Position numbers and translations under genes: made by a program. This document shows positions 15,624-22,627 of a stretch of 24,927 nucleotides of DNA, piece by piece. The DNA is from a virus. The stretch's first letter is position 1, and each line of letters opens with the position of its first letter. The notes beneath the pieces were generated by a model that was not told where the DNA came from, ran no database searches, and saw nothing but the letters and a program-made list of their open reading frames with translations. The stretch is from positions 1-24,927 of IMG/VR virus record IMGVR_UViG_3300012984_000363; one strand, written 5' to 3'.

Positions 15624-15857
15624 TCAGTAGCTGCCCGCGCAGAGGTGAATGAGGCGCTTGAGCGCCTGCATCCGCTCGGCGTCGCCAGCGGCTTCGGGGA
15701 ACGCTTCCGAGAAAGCCTCCTCGAATCCAGCCGGCAATTCGCCTTCGTCGCCGTCCGGCTCGTCGCTCGCCATGGGCTCGTCGCGGGGTGCACCTTTCGG
15801 CTTACCCATGACGATGGCGAGATCGACCGCCGGCTCCTTTTTCGCTGCGCCTGCCAT
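15624..15857 (-). CDS. Small acidic protein of the head region, unknown (77 aa)
   Basis: ATG start at 15857, overlapping the TAA of the upstream gene as TAATG, with AAGGA about 7 nt upstream; a longer reading of this frame starting near 16259 overlaps the head-protein gene and is not supported. The N-terminus is basic/neutral (MAGAAKKEPAVDLAIVMGKPKG), the middle is strongly acidic (DEPDGDEGELPAGFEEAFSEAFPEAAG), and the C-terminus is a helix (AERMQALKRLIHLCAGSY). No family was recognised. A small acidic protein between the capsid and adaptor genes could be an assembly helper or minor head protein. Translation appears coupled to both neighbours. Confidence 0.62.
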   Translation of the reverse strand: MAGAAKKEPAVDLAIVMGKPKGAPRDEPMASDEPDGDEGELPAGFEEAFSEAFPEAAGDAERMQALKRLIHLCAGSY

Positions 15858-16252
15858 TACAGGTCCTTGAGGCGACTCAGGAAGAGCTGAATCACCATCG
15901 AATCGGCGGCGGCTGGGTCGGTTGCAGCGCCCGCTGCGTTGGTGGTTTGGAAGGACGCGGTTCCCGCGTTGGCGTTCATCGCCGTCCAGTAGAAACCTTT
16001 CACGGTTCCAGCTGGCGAGATGAGCATCACGTCGCCCATGCAGAGCGCATCTGCACTTGCCGGGAACGTGATGTTGTAGAGCCCGGCTGAGCCGCCACGA
16101 GTGACGGTCATGCCCGGGTCGTCCTGAGCGGTCAGCGGCGAGACGATGACGCCCGCGCCGCCCGTGACGGTCGCGCGCATCTCGAGCTCGATGCGGTCGC
16201 GCTTTCCGGACTTTGCATTGTAGTTTACTGCGTCGCCTGCAACGATGCTCAT
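15857..16252 (-). CDS. Small head protein, probably decoration/head-fibre type (131 aa)
   Basis: ATG start at 16252, nine nt after the major capsid gene ends, with GAGG about 9-10 nt upstream. The sequence is beta-rich with many Gly, Ala and Thr residues (RIELEMRATVTGGAGVIVSP, GLYNITFPASADALCMGD, KGFYWTAMNANAGTA) and ends SMVIQLFLSRLKDL. Small beta proteins coded immediately after the major capsid gene are often capsid decoration or cement proteins, sitting on the outside of the head. There is no specific motif to prove it. Location and composition make a head structural role likely. Confidence 0.62.
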   Translation of the reverse strand: MSIVAGDAVNYNAKSGKRDRIELEMRATVTGGAGVIVSPLTAQDDPGMTVTRGGSAGLYNITFPASADALCMGDVMLISPAGTVKGFYWTAMNANAGTASFQTTNAAGAATDPAAADSMVIQLFLSRLKDL

Positions 16253-16261
16253 GGCCCAACC

Positions 16262-17527
16262 TCAGACGGTGGAAACCGTGCCGCAGAAGCCGGGAGCGGC
16301 GACGACGAAGGCCGGGTATGCGACCAGGCGATACTCGTAATCGTTGCTCGCCACCTTGCGCAGCATTTCGAGGCCGTCACCATTGACCACCTCGGGGATT
16401 TTGCTCAGGCCACCGAGTTTCACGGTGTCCATTTTCAAAGCGAAGGCCTTGTTGATCGGGCAGAACGGATCGGCGTAGAGCTTCACCGTCTTACCGCCTG
16501 CCTTGAAGCTCAGGTTCTCGTAGCCGAACTCGGCATCTTTCCCGATTTCGCGATAGCCGCGCGACTCGAGCGTGTCGGCCACGTTCTGCCACTTCTCCGG
16601 GTTGAGGAACACGGCGTCGGGACCGGGCCCGAAGTTGCGGCCGCGCATGCGCGTCACGAGGCGCTTGAGCCGCTGCTCGAGCGTGAGGCCCGTGATTTCT
16701 GCAGTCGTTAGGCGAATGCCCGACATGCGCGCGGTATCAACCGTGCGGTTGATGTTCTCGAACGTGGTAGCCGCCGGGTCAGAAGCTGGAATCCACGCGC
16801 CCAAGCCGAGCAAGATGCGCGTTGCGCCGGAGCCGCCGAAGTCGCCGTCGCGAAACAGGAACATCGTGCCCGCCCAGTTGGCAGGAGTGGCCGCCGCGCC
16901 GCCCGAAGTCGTCGAAACAGTGACCGTGCCGGCGTTGCGGTTGACCGCGATGACGAAGCCCTGACCAGCGCCAGCGATGATGATGTGTGCCGGGTCGGAG
17001 CCATCGTTCACGGACGGGACGAGGATTTGTCCAACCTCGAAATTCACCACGTCATCGGCATTGACGAGCGTGAGCACGCCGGCCGCGATGGTTGCGGAGC
17101 CAAGCGCCTGACCACCGTTGCTGTACAGGTACGTCGAGAACGTGTCCCCGAAGCCGTTGTACAGGCCGTTGATTTCAGTCTCCTGGTCGCGGAGAAAGGC
17201 GCCAACGTTGGAGCGTGAGGCCTTGATTACCTTGTCGCCGATTTCGACGGACGCGGAGTAATCGCCATAAGCCACCTTCCACTTGCGGCCCTGAACGTTG
17301 CCGTTGCCGCTGCCTTGCTGCGAGCCCTGCTGCGCTTTCGCGAGCGTGGCGCCGAAGCCTTGCGGGTTCTGAAAGATGAACGGGTGAATGTACTGGTCGC
17401 CGCCGAGGTCTTCCTCGCGCTTGACCATGCCGAAGAAAGGACGGTCTTTCTTCGTCAAATCGTCGATTTTGTCTTTGGTGTAGTAGTCTTTTAGAAACGC
17501 GTCGAACTGAGTAATCGTTGAGGCCAT
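16262..17527 (-). CDS. Major capsid protein (421 aa)
   Basis: ATG start at 17527 with GGGAA about 8 nt upstream. Length (421 aa), position after the scaffold gene and composition match a major capsid protein. The N-terminal ~70 residues (FDAFLKDYYTKDKIDDLTKKDRPFFGMV...) resemble an N-arm plus first helix. A central part with EIGDKVIKASRSNVGAFLRDQETEINGLYNGFGD follows, then a Gly/Ala/Val-rich inserted beta region (about 140-220). The C-terminal half has DAVFLNPEKWQNVADTLESR and ends YRLVAYPAFVVAAPGFCGTV, a typical capsid ending. It assembles on the scaffold to make the head shell and would be the most abundant virion protein. I do not assign it to a named capsid family. Confidence 0.85.
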   Translation of the reverse strand: MASTITQFDAFLKDYYTKDKIDDLTKKDRPFFGMVKREEDLGGDQYIHPFIFQNPQGFGATLAKAQQGSQQGSGNGNVQGRKWKVAYGDYSASVEIGDKVIKASRSNVGAFLRDQETEINGLYNGFGDTFSTYLYSNGGQALGSATIAAGVLTLVNADDVVNFEVGQILVPSVNDGSDPAHIIIAGAGQGFVIAVNRNAGTVTVSTTSGGAAATPANWAGTMFLFRDGDFGGSGATRILLGLGAWIPASDPAATTFENINRTVDTARMSGIRLTTAEITGLTLEQRLKRLVTRMRGRNFGPGPDAVFLNPEKWQNVADTLESRGYREIGKDAEFGYENLSFKAGGKTVKLYADPFCPINKAFALKMDTVKLGGLSKIPEVVNGDGLEMLRKVASNDYEYRLVAYPAFVVAAPGFCGTVSTV

Positions 17528-17539
17528 GGGAATTTTCCC
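17528..17539. promoter_or_regulatory. Inverted repeat over the capsid-gene ribosome-binding site
   Basis: Plus-strand GGGAATTTTCCC lies immediately before the major capsid ATG. On the minus-strand mRNA, GGGA AAAU UCCC could pair as a short stem that includes the GGGAA ribosome-binding site. The stem is only four base pairs, so the effect may be small. Confidence 0.3.
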
Positions 17540-17552
17540 TGGCCGCGCGGCA

Positions 17553-18743
17553 TCAGTCGCCTGGCTGCGCTTCCATCATCCGCTGGTACTTTTCACGCAC
17601 CTGCTCCGACGTAAGCTTGACGGGCGCCCCGTTTGCCTCTGCGGCTTGCGATTGCTTGAGAGCTCGCGCTGGCGCTTTCGCGGCAGGCGGTTTCGCGGGC
17701 GGTGCACTGGCCCGGGCAGCATTCGCGGGGTGAGCCCCGGTCTGTACGTCTTCTATACTCCACTGCTTGATCGAATTCAAAATCTCATCGCGCGCCAACT
17801 CGGCAGCTTGCGAGAGTGGCATAGTAGTATTGGCGCGAGCATCGTAGTTCGCGCGCTGAATTGCGTAGATGCGCTGAATGAACGCGGGCCGCTCGGCGAA
17901 CTTCCGAATCGCCGGGTCTTCGCTTTCCCGACACTGGCCCTGTAGCGTGTCGAGGTATTCGTGCACAGCTTGTGTCTGCTCGGCTTCGGCGCGCGCTTCC
18001 TGTTCAGCCTGCTCGCGTTGCCGGCGCTCGGCGCGCTCAGCTTCGAGCTCGGCGCGGAGCTTTTCGACTTCGGGATTCTTGCCAACGCGCTGCCCGATGA
18101 TTTTGCGCTGGTATTCGGCGGCATCCTCGCCAAAAGCAGACTTGAAAGCGGTGTCGTAGTCGCCCTTTTCGTAGGCGGCGCGTGCGGCGTGGAAGGGCGC
18201 ATACTCGGCGCGCAAACGGTCGACAATGCCACCTAGCTCCTGCTCTCGGGCCGCGATGGCGCGCTTGCCAGCGGCCTCGAACTTGCGCACCTTTTCCCAC
18301 TGCGCGGAGCTCACCCCGAGCTTGCGGGCAAGCGCTTCGCGGACGCCATCGGCAAGACCGTCAAACTTGAAATCACCGGTCACTACGTCGATGAACTTGG
18401 CAACATCACCGTGCTTCAGGTGGTAATGGGCCTTAGCCAAAACCCCAGCATCATCCGGGGGCGCCTCGGCTTCGGGAGCTGCAGCCGCTTTCTCGACGGC
18501 TTTCGCTTCGAGGTTTTCGACACGGCGCGCGCGCGGCTTCTTGTCGGCTGGCTTCGCTTCGGGTTTTTCCGGCTGCTCGCCTTCCTCGTCATCGTCCGGA
18601 TCGCTCGGGTGCGCAGCGAGCACCTTTTCGATCACTTCATTCGCAGACTTGATGCCACCACCCGATTGCTTGGCGGGCGCTGCTGCAGGCGCCTGCGTGG
18701 TACTGGCTTCGGTCGAAACGCTGGTATCGTCGTCGGGCATCAT
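17553..18743 (-). CDS. Capsid scaffold protein (396 aa)
   Basis: ATG start at 18743, overlapping the portal TGA (ATGATG). The product is very charged and Ala-rich with low-complexity ends: an acidic N-terminus (DPDDDEEGEQPEKPEAKPADKK), a central helical part (about 105-225), a dense coiled coil at about 226-262 (EKLRAELEAERAERRQREQ...), a Pro/Ala/Lys linker (APPAKPPAAKAPAR, ~350-370) and a short C-terminal helix (LTSEQVREKYQRMME). This is the usual form of an internal scaffold, which guides assembly of the capsid shell and then leaves; its C-terminal helix commonly binds the coat protein. It sits exactly between portal and capsid genes. No protease is visible in the window. Confidence 0.8.
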   Translation of the reverse strand: MMPDDDTSVSTEASTTQAPAAAPAKQSGGGIKSANEVIEKVLAAHPSDPDDDEEGEQPEKPEAKPADKKPRARRVENLEAKAVEKAAAAPEAEAPPDDAGVLAKAHYHLKHGDVAKFIDVVTGDFKFDGLADGVREALARKLGVSSAQWEKVRKFEAAGKRAIAAREQELGGIVDRLRAEYAPFHAARAAYEKGDYDTAFKSAFGEDAAEYQRKIIGQRVGKNPEVEKLRAELEAERAERRQREQAEQEARAEAEQTQAVHEYLDTLQGQCRESEDPAIRKFAERPAFIQRIYAIQRANYDARANTTMPLSQAAELARDEILNSIKQWSIEDVQTGAHPANAARASAPPAKPPAAKAPARALKQSQAAEANGAPVKLTSEQVREKYQRMMEAQPGD

Positions 18744-20677
18744 TGCACCATCTGAGCGGGTGGGGGCGCGGCGGCTGGCATCGGCGCGGGCGGCGGCGCA
18801 GGCATCGAGTCGGCGCCCATGTCCTGACCGCTGGGAGCGATCTGCATCGACTTGCCGGCGGCGCGCTGCGCGGCACGCGTTTCCTTCTGCTGAATCTCGA
18901 GGTCGAGCTCCTGCATGAAGCGCAAGAAGAAGTCCTTGTTGAAGTCGGGCACCTCGACCATTTCGGCCTCGAGGTACGCCTGCGCGACCTGCACGAGCGC
19001 GTCAGGCAGCGATGGCATCCAAGGGATCGGAGGCCGATAGCGGAATGTGCCCTCTTGCTCGGCTTCCACCGTCGCGTCGAGCCACTGGTCAATGTAGCTC
19101 TCGATGAGCTCGCGCTGGCGCGTCACGCTCTCGAGCTCCTTTGCGGAGTCGAGGTACTGAATCGTCTGCAGTAGCGCGTCGTCGCTCACCTTGCCGGCGG
19201 CGTTGAGCTCCTGAATCAGCTGCAGGCGATCGGCTGGCGTGTTTTTGATTTCGCCAACCGGGTAAATCTGAATGACGTAGCGGTCCTCTTCGAGGTCTAC
19301 GTCGGACCACTTGATTTCGCGCATGAACCCTTTGCCGGTCCAACGCGAGGCGAAATCCTTGTTCGTGGCCGCGAGCTCACGAACACACGCAATGGTCTGC
19401 CGCGCCAGCGACACGAAAGCCTCCTCGTACGCGCGATAGATGACGCTGAAGCGTTTCGACTGCACATCTTCGACGGCTCGGATCGCGACTGCCGCAGTCA
19501 GCCCAGCGGGCTTGTCGCCGCTGCTGAGCATCTCACTCACGCCGCTCACGTCGTGCAGCTTGTCGACGTTCATCTCGAGGAACTGCACGTTGGCAGGCCC
19601 AAACGGCTGCGGCGCCACGTACACCGGCGGAGTCTTGCCCGGCGCGTACCGCAGATTGATGGCGTCTTCGTTCGAGCGAATATCCTCCTCGCGAACGCTG
19701 CCTTCCTCAAACACGCAGACGCCCATGCTGGTCTTCGTGTGCGAGTCCTGCATGCGCTGAACGGTGTCGTTCACGGCGTCGCTGATGCTGCTGATTTCCT
19801 CGACGAGCGAGCAGCCATCATTACCAACGAGGTGCTTCGCCCAGTGAATCCAGACGAATGGGAACTCGTTACGAGTCCACTCCTCGTCAACTAGGCAAAC
19901 ATCGTCGACCGCGATCACATGCCGGCCTGGCCTCGTTGAGCTGAACGGCAGCCGCCACGCCTCGCACACTCGAATCTGATTCGAAACGCGCGGCGATCCG
20001 GTCCACTCGGCTTCGTCCTCTTCCTTGAACTCCGGCGCGCGCCCAATTGCCTCAGCGTGCTCCGGGAAGCGCGCAATCAGCTCGTCACGGTCGTACGGGT
20101 ACACGTGAAACAGGTTCCGCGGCTGGCCGTAGCGCGCTTCGAGCGGGTCAACAAAAAGCTCCCAGGTGAAGACGCGCTCGTACGCAACGCGCCCGTCTTC
20201 CTCGTCCGCAAACGTCTTGACCGCGCCGCCGGTGGGGAACACGCAGGCGTCTAGGAACACGCGCAGCATCAGCTGCCATAGGTCGCCGTAGACGCCGACC
20301 GACTGCATAAACTGGCCTTCTACGAAGCGGTCGAGCTTCTTGCTCTTACGCTTGGTCTGCCAATCCGAATCACTGGTGACGAATTGCACCTTGGGCTTTT
20401 GCTGCCCGGCAAGCTTGGCGTGCGCGGCGTTCGCGATGCTGCGCTCTTCCGGCCACACCAGAGGACCGTTCCCGTTGCCCGAGTAGGCACCCGCGCGGTA
20501 GTACGCCGCGGGGTTCAGCCCGCCGAGCCTGCGCATTTCGTAGCGGCTCGCGGCGTCACGGCAGCGTGTCTTGCGGCTCTTCTGCTCGGTCTGCAGGGCC
20601 TTGCAGAGGGCAGTCAGCTCGCGCGCCATCTCGGCGCCCTTATCGATCTGATGCCACTTCGCCTGCTGGACGGACAT
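18740..20677 (-). CDS. Portal protein (645 aa)
   Basis: ATG start at 20677 (MSVQQAKWHQIDKGAEMA), the first gene of the leftward late operon; an AGG about 4 nt before is the only ribosome-binding hint. Features: N-terminal helices; NPAAYYRAGAYSGNGN; EERSIANAAHAKLAGQQKPKVQF; a clip/stem part with VSGVSEMLSSGDKPAGLTAAVAIRAVEDVQSKRF; long C-terminal helices; and a Pro/Ala/Met-rich tail (MPAPPPAPMPAAAPPPAQMVQ region). The 'G-V-S-E ... P-A-G-L-T-A-A-V-A-I' stretch is typical of portals, in which a Gly-rich turn leads into the channel helix. Portals form a 12-subunit ring at one vertex for DNA entry and exit. Order (portal, scaffold, capsid) supports the call. Confidence 0.88.
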   Translation of the reverse strand: MSVQQAKWHQIDKGAEMARELTALCKALQTEQKSRKTRCRDAASRYEMRRLGGLNPAAYYRAGAYSGNGNGPLVWPEERSIANAAHAKLAGQQKPKVQFVTSDSDWQTKRKSKKLDRFVEGQFMQSVGVYGDLWQLMLRVFLDACVFPTGGAVKTFADEEDGRVAYERVFTWELFVDPLEARYGQPRNLFHVYPYDRDELIARFPEHAEAIGRAPEFKEEDEAEWTGSPRVSNQIRVCEAWRLPFSSTRPGRHVIAVDDVCLVDEEWTRNEFPFVWIHWAKHLVGNDGCSLVEEISSISDAVNDTVQRMQDSHTKTSMGVCVFEEGSVREEDIRSNEDAINLRYAPGKTPPVYVAPQPFGPANVQFLEMNVDKLHDVSGVSEMLSSGDKPAGLTAAVAIRAVEDVQSKRFSVIYRAYEEAFVSLARQTIACVRELAATNKDFASRWTGKGFMREIKWSDVDLEEDRYVIQIYPVGEIKNTPADRLQLIQELNAAGKVSDDALLQTIQYLDSAKELESVTRQRELIESYIDQWLDATVEAEQEGTFRYRPPIPWMPSLPDALVQVAQAYLEAEMVEVPDFNKDFFLRFMQELDLEIQQKETRAAQRAAGKSMQIAPSGQDMGADSMPAPPPAPMPAAAPPPAQMVQ

Positions 20678-20702
20678 TGCCTGTCACAGCAAATAGCGCT
20701 AC

Positions 20703-20718
20703 TTGACCGATAGGTCAA
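20703..20718. promoter_or_regulatory. Perfect inverted repeat TTGACC-GATA-GGTCAA
   Basis: Six-bp arms around a 4-nt centre, overlapping the candidate leftward -35 element. It could be an operator for a dimeric repressor or activator. Confidence 0.4.
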
Positions 20719-20747
20719 ATAATGTCCCGTGACAAAGAATGTCCTAG

Positions 20748-20757
20748 GTAGTACTAC
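20748..20757. promoter_or_regulatory. Palindrome GTAGTACTAC just upstream of groES
   Basis: A perfect 10-bp palindrome, seven nt before the groES ATG, overlapping the candidate rightward -10 element. It may be an operator or a chance occurrence. Confidence 0.3.
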
Positions 20758-20764
20758 TAGAGCC

Positions 20765-21127
20765 ATGTCGAACATTCGCCCCATGCAAGACAACGTGTTG
20801 ATTCAGTTCTTGCCGCCGCCGAAGCTGGCCCCCGGCGGAATCATTTTCCTGCCAGACACCGCCAAGCCTGAGCAGACGCTGCGGGCCGAGGTGGTCGCCG
20901 TGGGTCCAGGCTATTACCGGGACAGCGGGCACGGTCGGTTCATCCCGACGACGCTGAAGCCCGGTGACGTGGTGCTCGTCGAGCGCCAGGCGGGCCAGGA
21001 TTACTCCCTCGACGTGAGCGCGCCGCGACAGAACGCGAAGGGCGCGGATTGGGGCGACACCAAAACCGGCTATCGCATGGTGCGCGAGGAAGAGGTGTTG
21101 GCGGTTGTGGAGGAAGCGAATGACTGA
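20765..21127 (+). CDS. groES: Phage-encoded GroES-like co-chaperonin (120 aa)
   Basis: Start chosen at the ATG at 20765 because SNIRPMQDNVLIQ matches the conserved GroES N-terminus (N-I-R-P-L-x-D-x-V). An in-frame GTG at 20729 would add 12 unrelated residues. GroES hallmarks in order: NIRPMQDNV (3-11); mobile loop at about 16-34 with GGIIF (24-28), whose hydrophobic tripeptide is the GroEL contact; EVVAVGPG (42-49); roof loop ~50-60; LKPGDVVLV (64-72); and YRMVREEEVLAVVE (103-116). GroES caps the GroEL chamber during protein folding. At 120 residues it is longer than the usual ~97; about 15 extra residues (roughly 80-100) sit before the last strands. No clear ribosome-binding site was seen. 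It heads the terminase operon. Phage co-chaperonins of this kind (T4 gp31) assist capsid folding. Confidence 0.9.
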   Translation: MSNIRPMQDNVLIQFLPPPKLAPGGIIFLPDTAKPEQTLRAEVVAVGPGYYRDSGHGRFIPTTLKPGDVVLVERQAGQDYSLDVSAPRQNAKGADWGDTKTGYRMVREEEVLAVVEEAND

Positions 21128-21257
21128 AGCTCAGCGGGCTGCCGAGCTGCTCCGACTACAGCGGATAATCCAGGCTCTGCCAACCGGGTTTACTTGGGCT
21201 CCGTCTGCATTCGGGTTTCGCCAAGCGGGGCCATGGGTGACATATGGGCTCCGTTAG
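21120..21257 (+). CDS. Small ORF, 45 aa, strong ribosome-binding site, unknown
   Basis: ATG at 21120 lies five nt after GGAGGA (21109-21114), one of the best ribosome-binding sites in the window, and overlaps the end of groES by 8 nt (ATGACTGA). It ends TAG at 21257, overlapping the start of the next gene. The product (MTEAQRAAELLRLQRIIQAL, then PTGFTWAPSAFGFRQAG... TYGLR) has an amphipathic helix at residues ~2-20 and an aromatic/Gly C-terminus. No family was recognised. The ribosome-binding site and tight coupling make expression likely. Confidence 0.6.
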   Translation: MTEAQRAAELLRLQRIIQALPTGFTWAPSAFGFRQAGPWVTYGLR

Positions 21258-21594
21258 TCGCCGCCTCACCAAACACCTGAGCTTCTTCAATCGAAGCATG
21301 GCTCAGCAAATCAAGGGCCGCCGTGCGGGCATGAGTGTCATCGCTGCTGCAGCCATCATTGCGCCCGCTGTGACGGAAGGCGTGCTGCTCTCGCAACGGC
21401 TCGAACGGGCAGCGCGTGAGAACAACGCCACCGACCCGCTGCACTTCCTCGAATACCTGCGCCGGATGCGTCGCGGCTATGACCCGCGCGTCGACGGCCC
21501 CAGCGCGTTGATGACGCTGGTCGACGAGATTGCGAAGTTCGAGGTTGAGGAGCTGGCGCGACGTAAGGCTGCGGCGGGGGCGAGCGCATCGTGA
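21244..21594 (+). CDS. Hypothetical protein with a hydrophobic segment (116 aa)
   Basis: ATG start at 21244, overlapping the previous small ORF by 14 nt, with GGGTGA a few nt before; an in-frame ATG at 21298 is possible. The TGA overlaps the next gene as GTGA. The N-terminus is basic (SVSRRLTKHLSFFNRS... KGRR), then a mostly hydrophobic Ala/Ile stretch at about 30-48 (MSVIAAAAIIAPAVTEGVLL), then charged helices (LERAARENNATD, FLEYLRRMRRGYDP, DEIAKFEVEELARRKAA). This could be one membrane helix or an amphipathic helix. No family was recognised. Its place between groES and the small terminase gives no clear role. Confidence 0.62.
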   Translation: MGSVSRRLTKHLSFFNRSMAQQIKGRRAGMSVIAAAAIIAPAVTEGVLLSQRLERAARENNATDPLHFLEYLRRMRRGYDPRVDGPSALMTLVDEIAKFEVEELARRKAAAGASAS

Positions 21595-21860
21595 ACCGGC
21601 GCCAATTCTTGGCAGCGTTCGTCATGCTGCTCGTTGCCGTTTGCCTGCTCGACTTGGAGCGGCTGCGGCAATGGTGGAAGAGCATCGGCGGGAAGGAGCT
21701 GTCCGAGTTCGCGCGAGCGATGCGCGCAGAATTTGATCGCGCGCACGAGGCATTCGGCAAGCAACTGAGTCGGCACATGTGGGCGCCGTCGCGCGAGCCT
21801 GCGGTGACCTATGTGCACCCTGACACCTACTCCGCAATGCAGAGGCTGCTGAATGGGTAG
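21591..21860 (+). CDS. Small membrane-anchored protein, unknown (89 aa)
   Basis: GTG start at 21591, overlapping the previous TGA as GTGA; its TAG overlaps the small terminase start by 8 nt. The N-terminus is a signal-anchor: NRRQFLAAFVMLLVAVCLLDL, with a twin arginine followed by a ~17-residue hydrophobic run. This resembles a Tat-type RRxFL pattern, but a simple N-terminal membrane anchor is more likely. The rest is a charged helical domain (LRQWWKSIGGKELSEFARAM... RAHEAFGKQL) ending SAMQRLLNG. Single-span proteins of this size in phages include inner-membrane spanins and exclusion proteins; neither is proven. Confidence 0.6.
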   Translation: MNRRQFLAAFVMLLVAVCLLDLERLRQWWKSIGGKELSEFARAMRAEFDRAHEAFGKQLSRHMWAPSREPAVTYVHPDTYSAMQRLLNG

Positions 21861-22461
21861 GCGCCCGATGAAACCCGGTGGCGTCGGCGCTGAAGGCTCG
21901 ACCTTGCAGAAGGACAAAATCATCGAGTCGATCGCGCTCGAAATGTCCGCGGGCAAGTGGCACCCGTTCCGGTCCGTGCGGGAGCTCGCGCGCCGCACCG
22001 GTGTCAGCCTGAGCAACGCACAGAAGTACTGCGCCGAAGCGTCGAGGCTGCTGCGCATCGGTTGGGGGCAAGACGAGGCGAAGGTCGCGGTAATCGAGCG
22101 CATCTCGTTCCTCGGACAAGATGCGCTCGATCGCATCGAAGAAATGGGCGTCTTCAACACGGAAACTAAGTGCGTGGAAGTCGTCCAGCTACGCAAGCCC
22201 GACCACCGCACCGCGCTCAACGCCGCCAAGCACCTGGCCGACATTCTCGGGCTGAGCGGCGCGAACAGCGAGGTTGTCGTGCGCTACCAGCAGATGAGCG
22301 ACTCGGACCTATGGCGCGAGGCGCAACGCTTCGTCGCGCAATTGAGAGGACAGACCCATGACGACGGAATCGAAACCACAGGCGAAGAAATCCCCGAGCT
22401 CCCAGAGTCCACCGACGCCGACCAGGCTGCGTTGGACCGCCTTGGCGCTGCGCGCGAATGA
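21853..22461 (+). CDS. terS: Terminase small subunit (202 aa)
   Basis: ATG start at 21853, overlapping the previous stop (ATGGGTAG). Near the N-terminus is a helix-turn-helix (FRSVRELARRTGVSLSNAQKYCAEASRLL, about 39-67), as expected for the DNA-recognition part of small terminases. A helical oligomerisation part (DEAKVAVIERISFLGQDALDRIEEMG, ~73-100) follows, then DHRTALNAAKHLADILGLSG, a pattern common in small terminase proteins. The C-terminus is acidic (EEIPELPESTDADQAALD), and its last 34 codons overlap the next gene in another frame. It recognises the packaging site and brings in the large subunit. Position two genes before the large subunit supports this. Confidence 0.78.
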   Translation: MGRRPMKPGGVGAEGSTLQKDKIIESIALEMSAGKWHPFRSVRELARRTGVSLSNAQKYCAEASRLLRIGWGQDEAKVAVIERISFLGQDALDRIEEMGVFNTETKCVEVVQLRKPDHRTALNAAKHLADILGLSGANSEVVVRYQQMSDSDLWREAQRFVAQLRGQTHDDGIETTGEEIPELPESTDADQAALDRLGAARE

Positions 22462-22627
22462 CGACAACGGCGAGGCTGCCTACAACTTGGAGATGGCGAC
22501 CATCGAGCGCTTCGACGGCGGCTTTCTTGTCGTCTCGAAGAACACCGGCGCGAAGCATTGGCACCCCGACTCAATGGTGCGGTGCGCGACGTGGGAGCTT
22601 GTCTCGGCGGAGACAGCGCCCGAATGA
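22358..22627 (+). CDS. Small protein overlapping the terS 3' end, unknown (89 aa)
   Basis: ATG at 22358 sits seven nt after GAGAGGA (22344-22350), a strong ribosome-binding site, so the long overlap with terS (104 nt, different frame) is probably real. The overlapping N-terminus is low-complexity (Lys/Ser/Pro/Gln: TESKPQAKKSPSSQSPPTPT). The unique part looks like a small compact beta domain (NLEMATIERFDGGFLVVSKNTGAKHWHPDSMV... CATWELV). It ends with TGA, coupled to the next gene as ATGA. No family was recognised. It could be a small packaging or accessory factor because it is locked between the terminase genes. Confidence 0.6.
   Translation: MTTESKPQAKKSPSSQSPPTPTRLRWTALALRANDDNGEAAYNLEMATIERFDGGFLVVSKNTGAKHWHPDSMVRCATWELVSAETAPE

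Larger units (their letters stand above)
20678..20764. promoter_or_regulatory. Divergent intergenic control region between the portal and groES operons
   Basis: The only sizeable non-coding gap in the window (87 bp), lying between the starts of two divergent operons, so promoters for both should be here. Leftwards, TTGACC (20718-20713) is followed by a 17-nt spacer and TATTTG, a weak sigma70-like pair that would give a very short leader for portal. Rightwards, GTGACA (20729-20734), a 17-nt spacer and TACTAC (20752-20757) is the best visible pair and would give a near-leaderless groES message. AATGTCC occurs at 20721-20727 and 20738-20744 and inverted at 20672-20678. These promoter readings are inferences. 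Confidence 0.4.

Noticed and set aside
14303-15630. Plus-strand ORFs opposite the nozzle and adaptor genes (14303-14935, 15034-15630)
   Set aside because: Shadow frames of the adaptor, small tail protein and nozzle; Arg/His-rich with no recognisable features.
20741-20762. GTCCTAGGTA followed by TACTAGAG, resembling synthetic constitutive promoter and cloning-scar sequences
   Set aside because: The match is short, has no other engineered parts around it, and the surrounding genes form a natural phage operon. Chance is the better explanation, though the CCTAGG part may belong to a real promoter.
20729-20764. Alternative groES start at the GTG at 20729
   Set aside because: It adds 12 residues not found in GroES and has no ribosome-binding site; the ATG at 20765 gives the conserved N-terminus.
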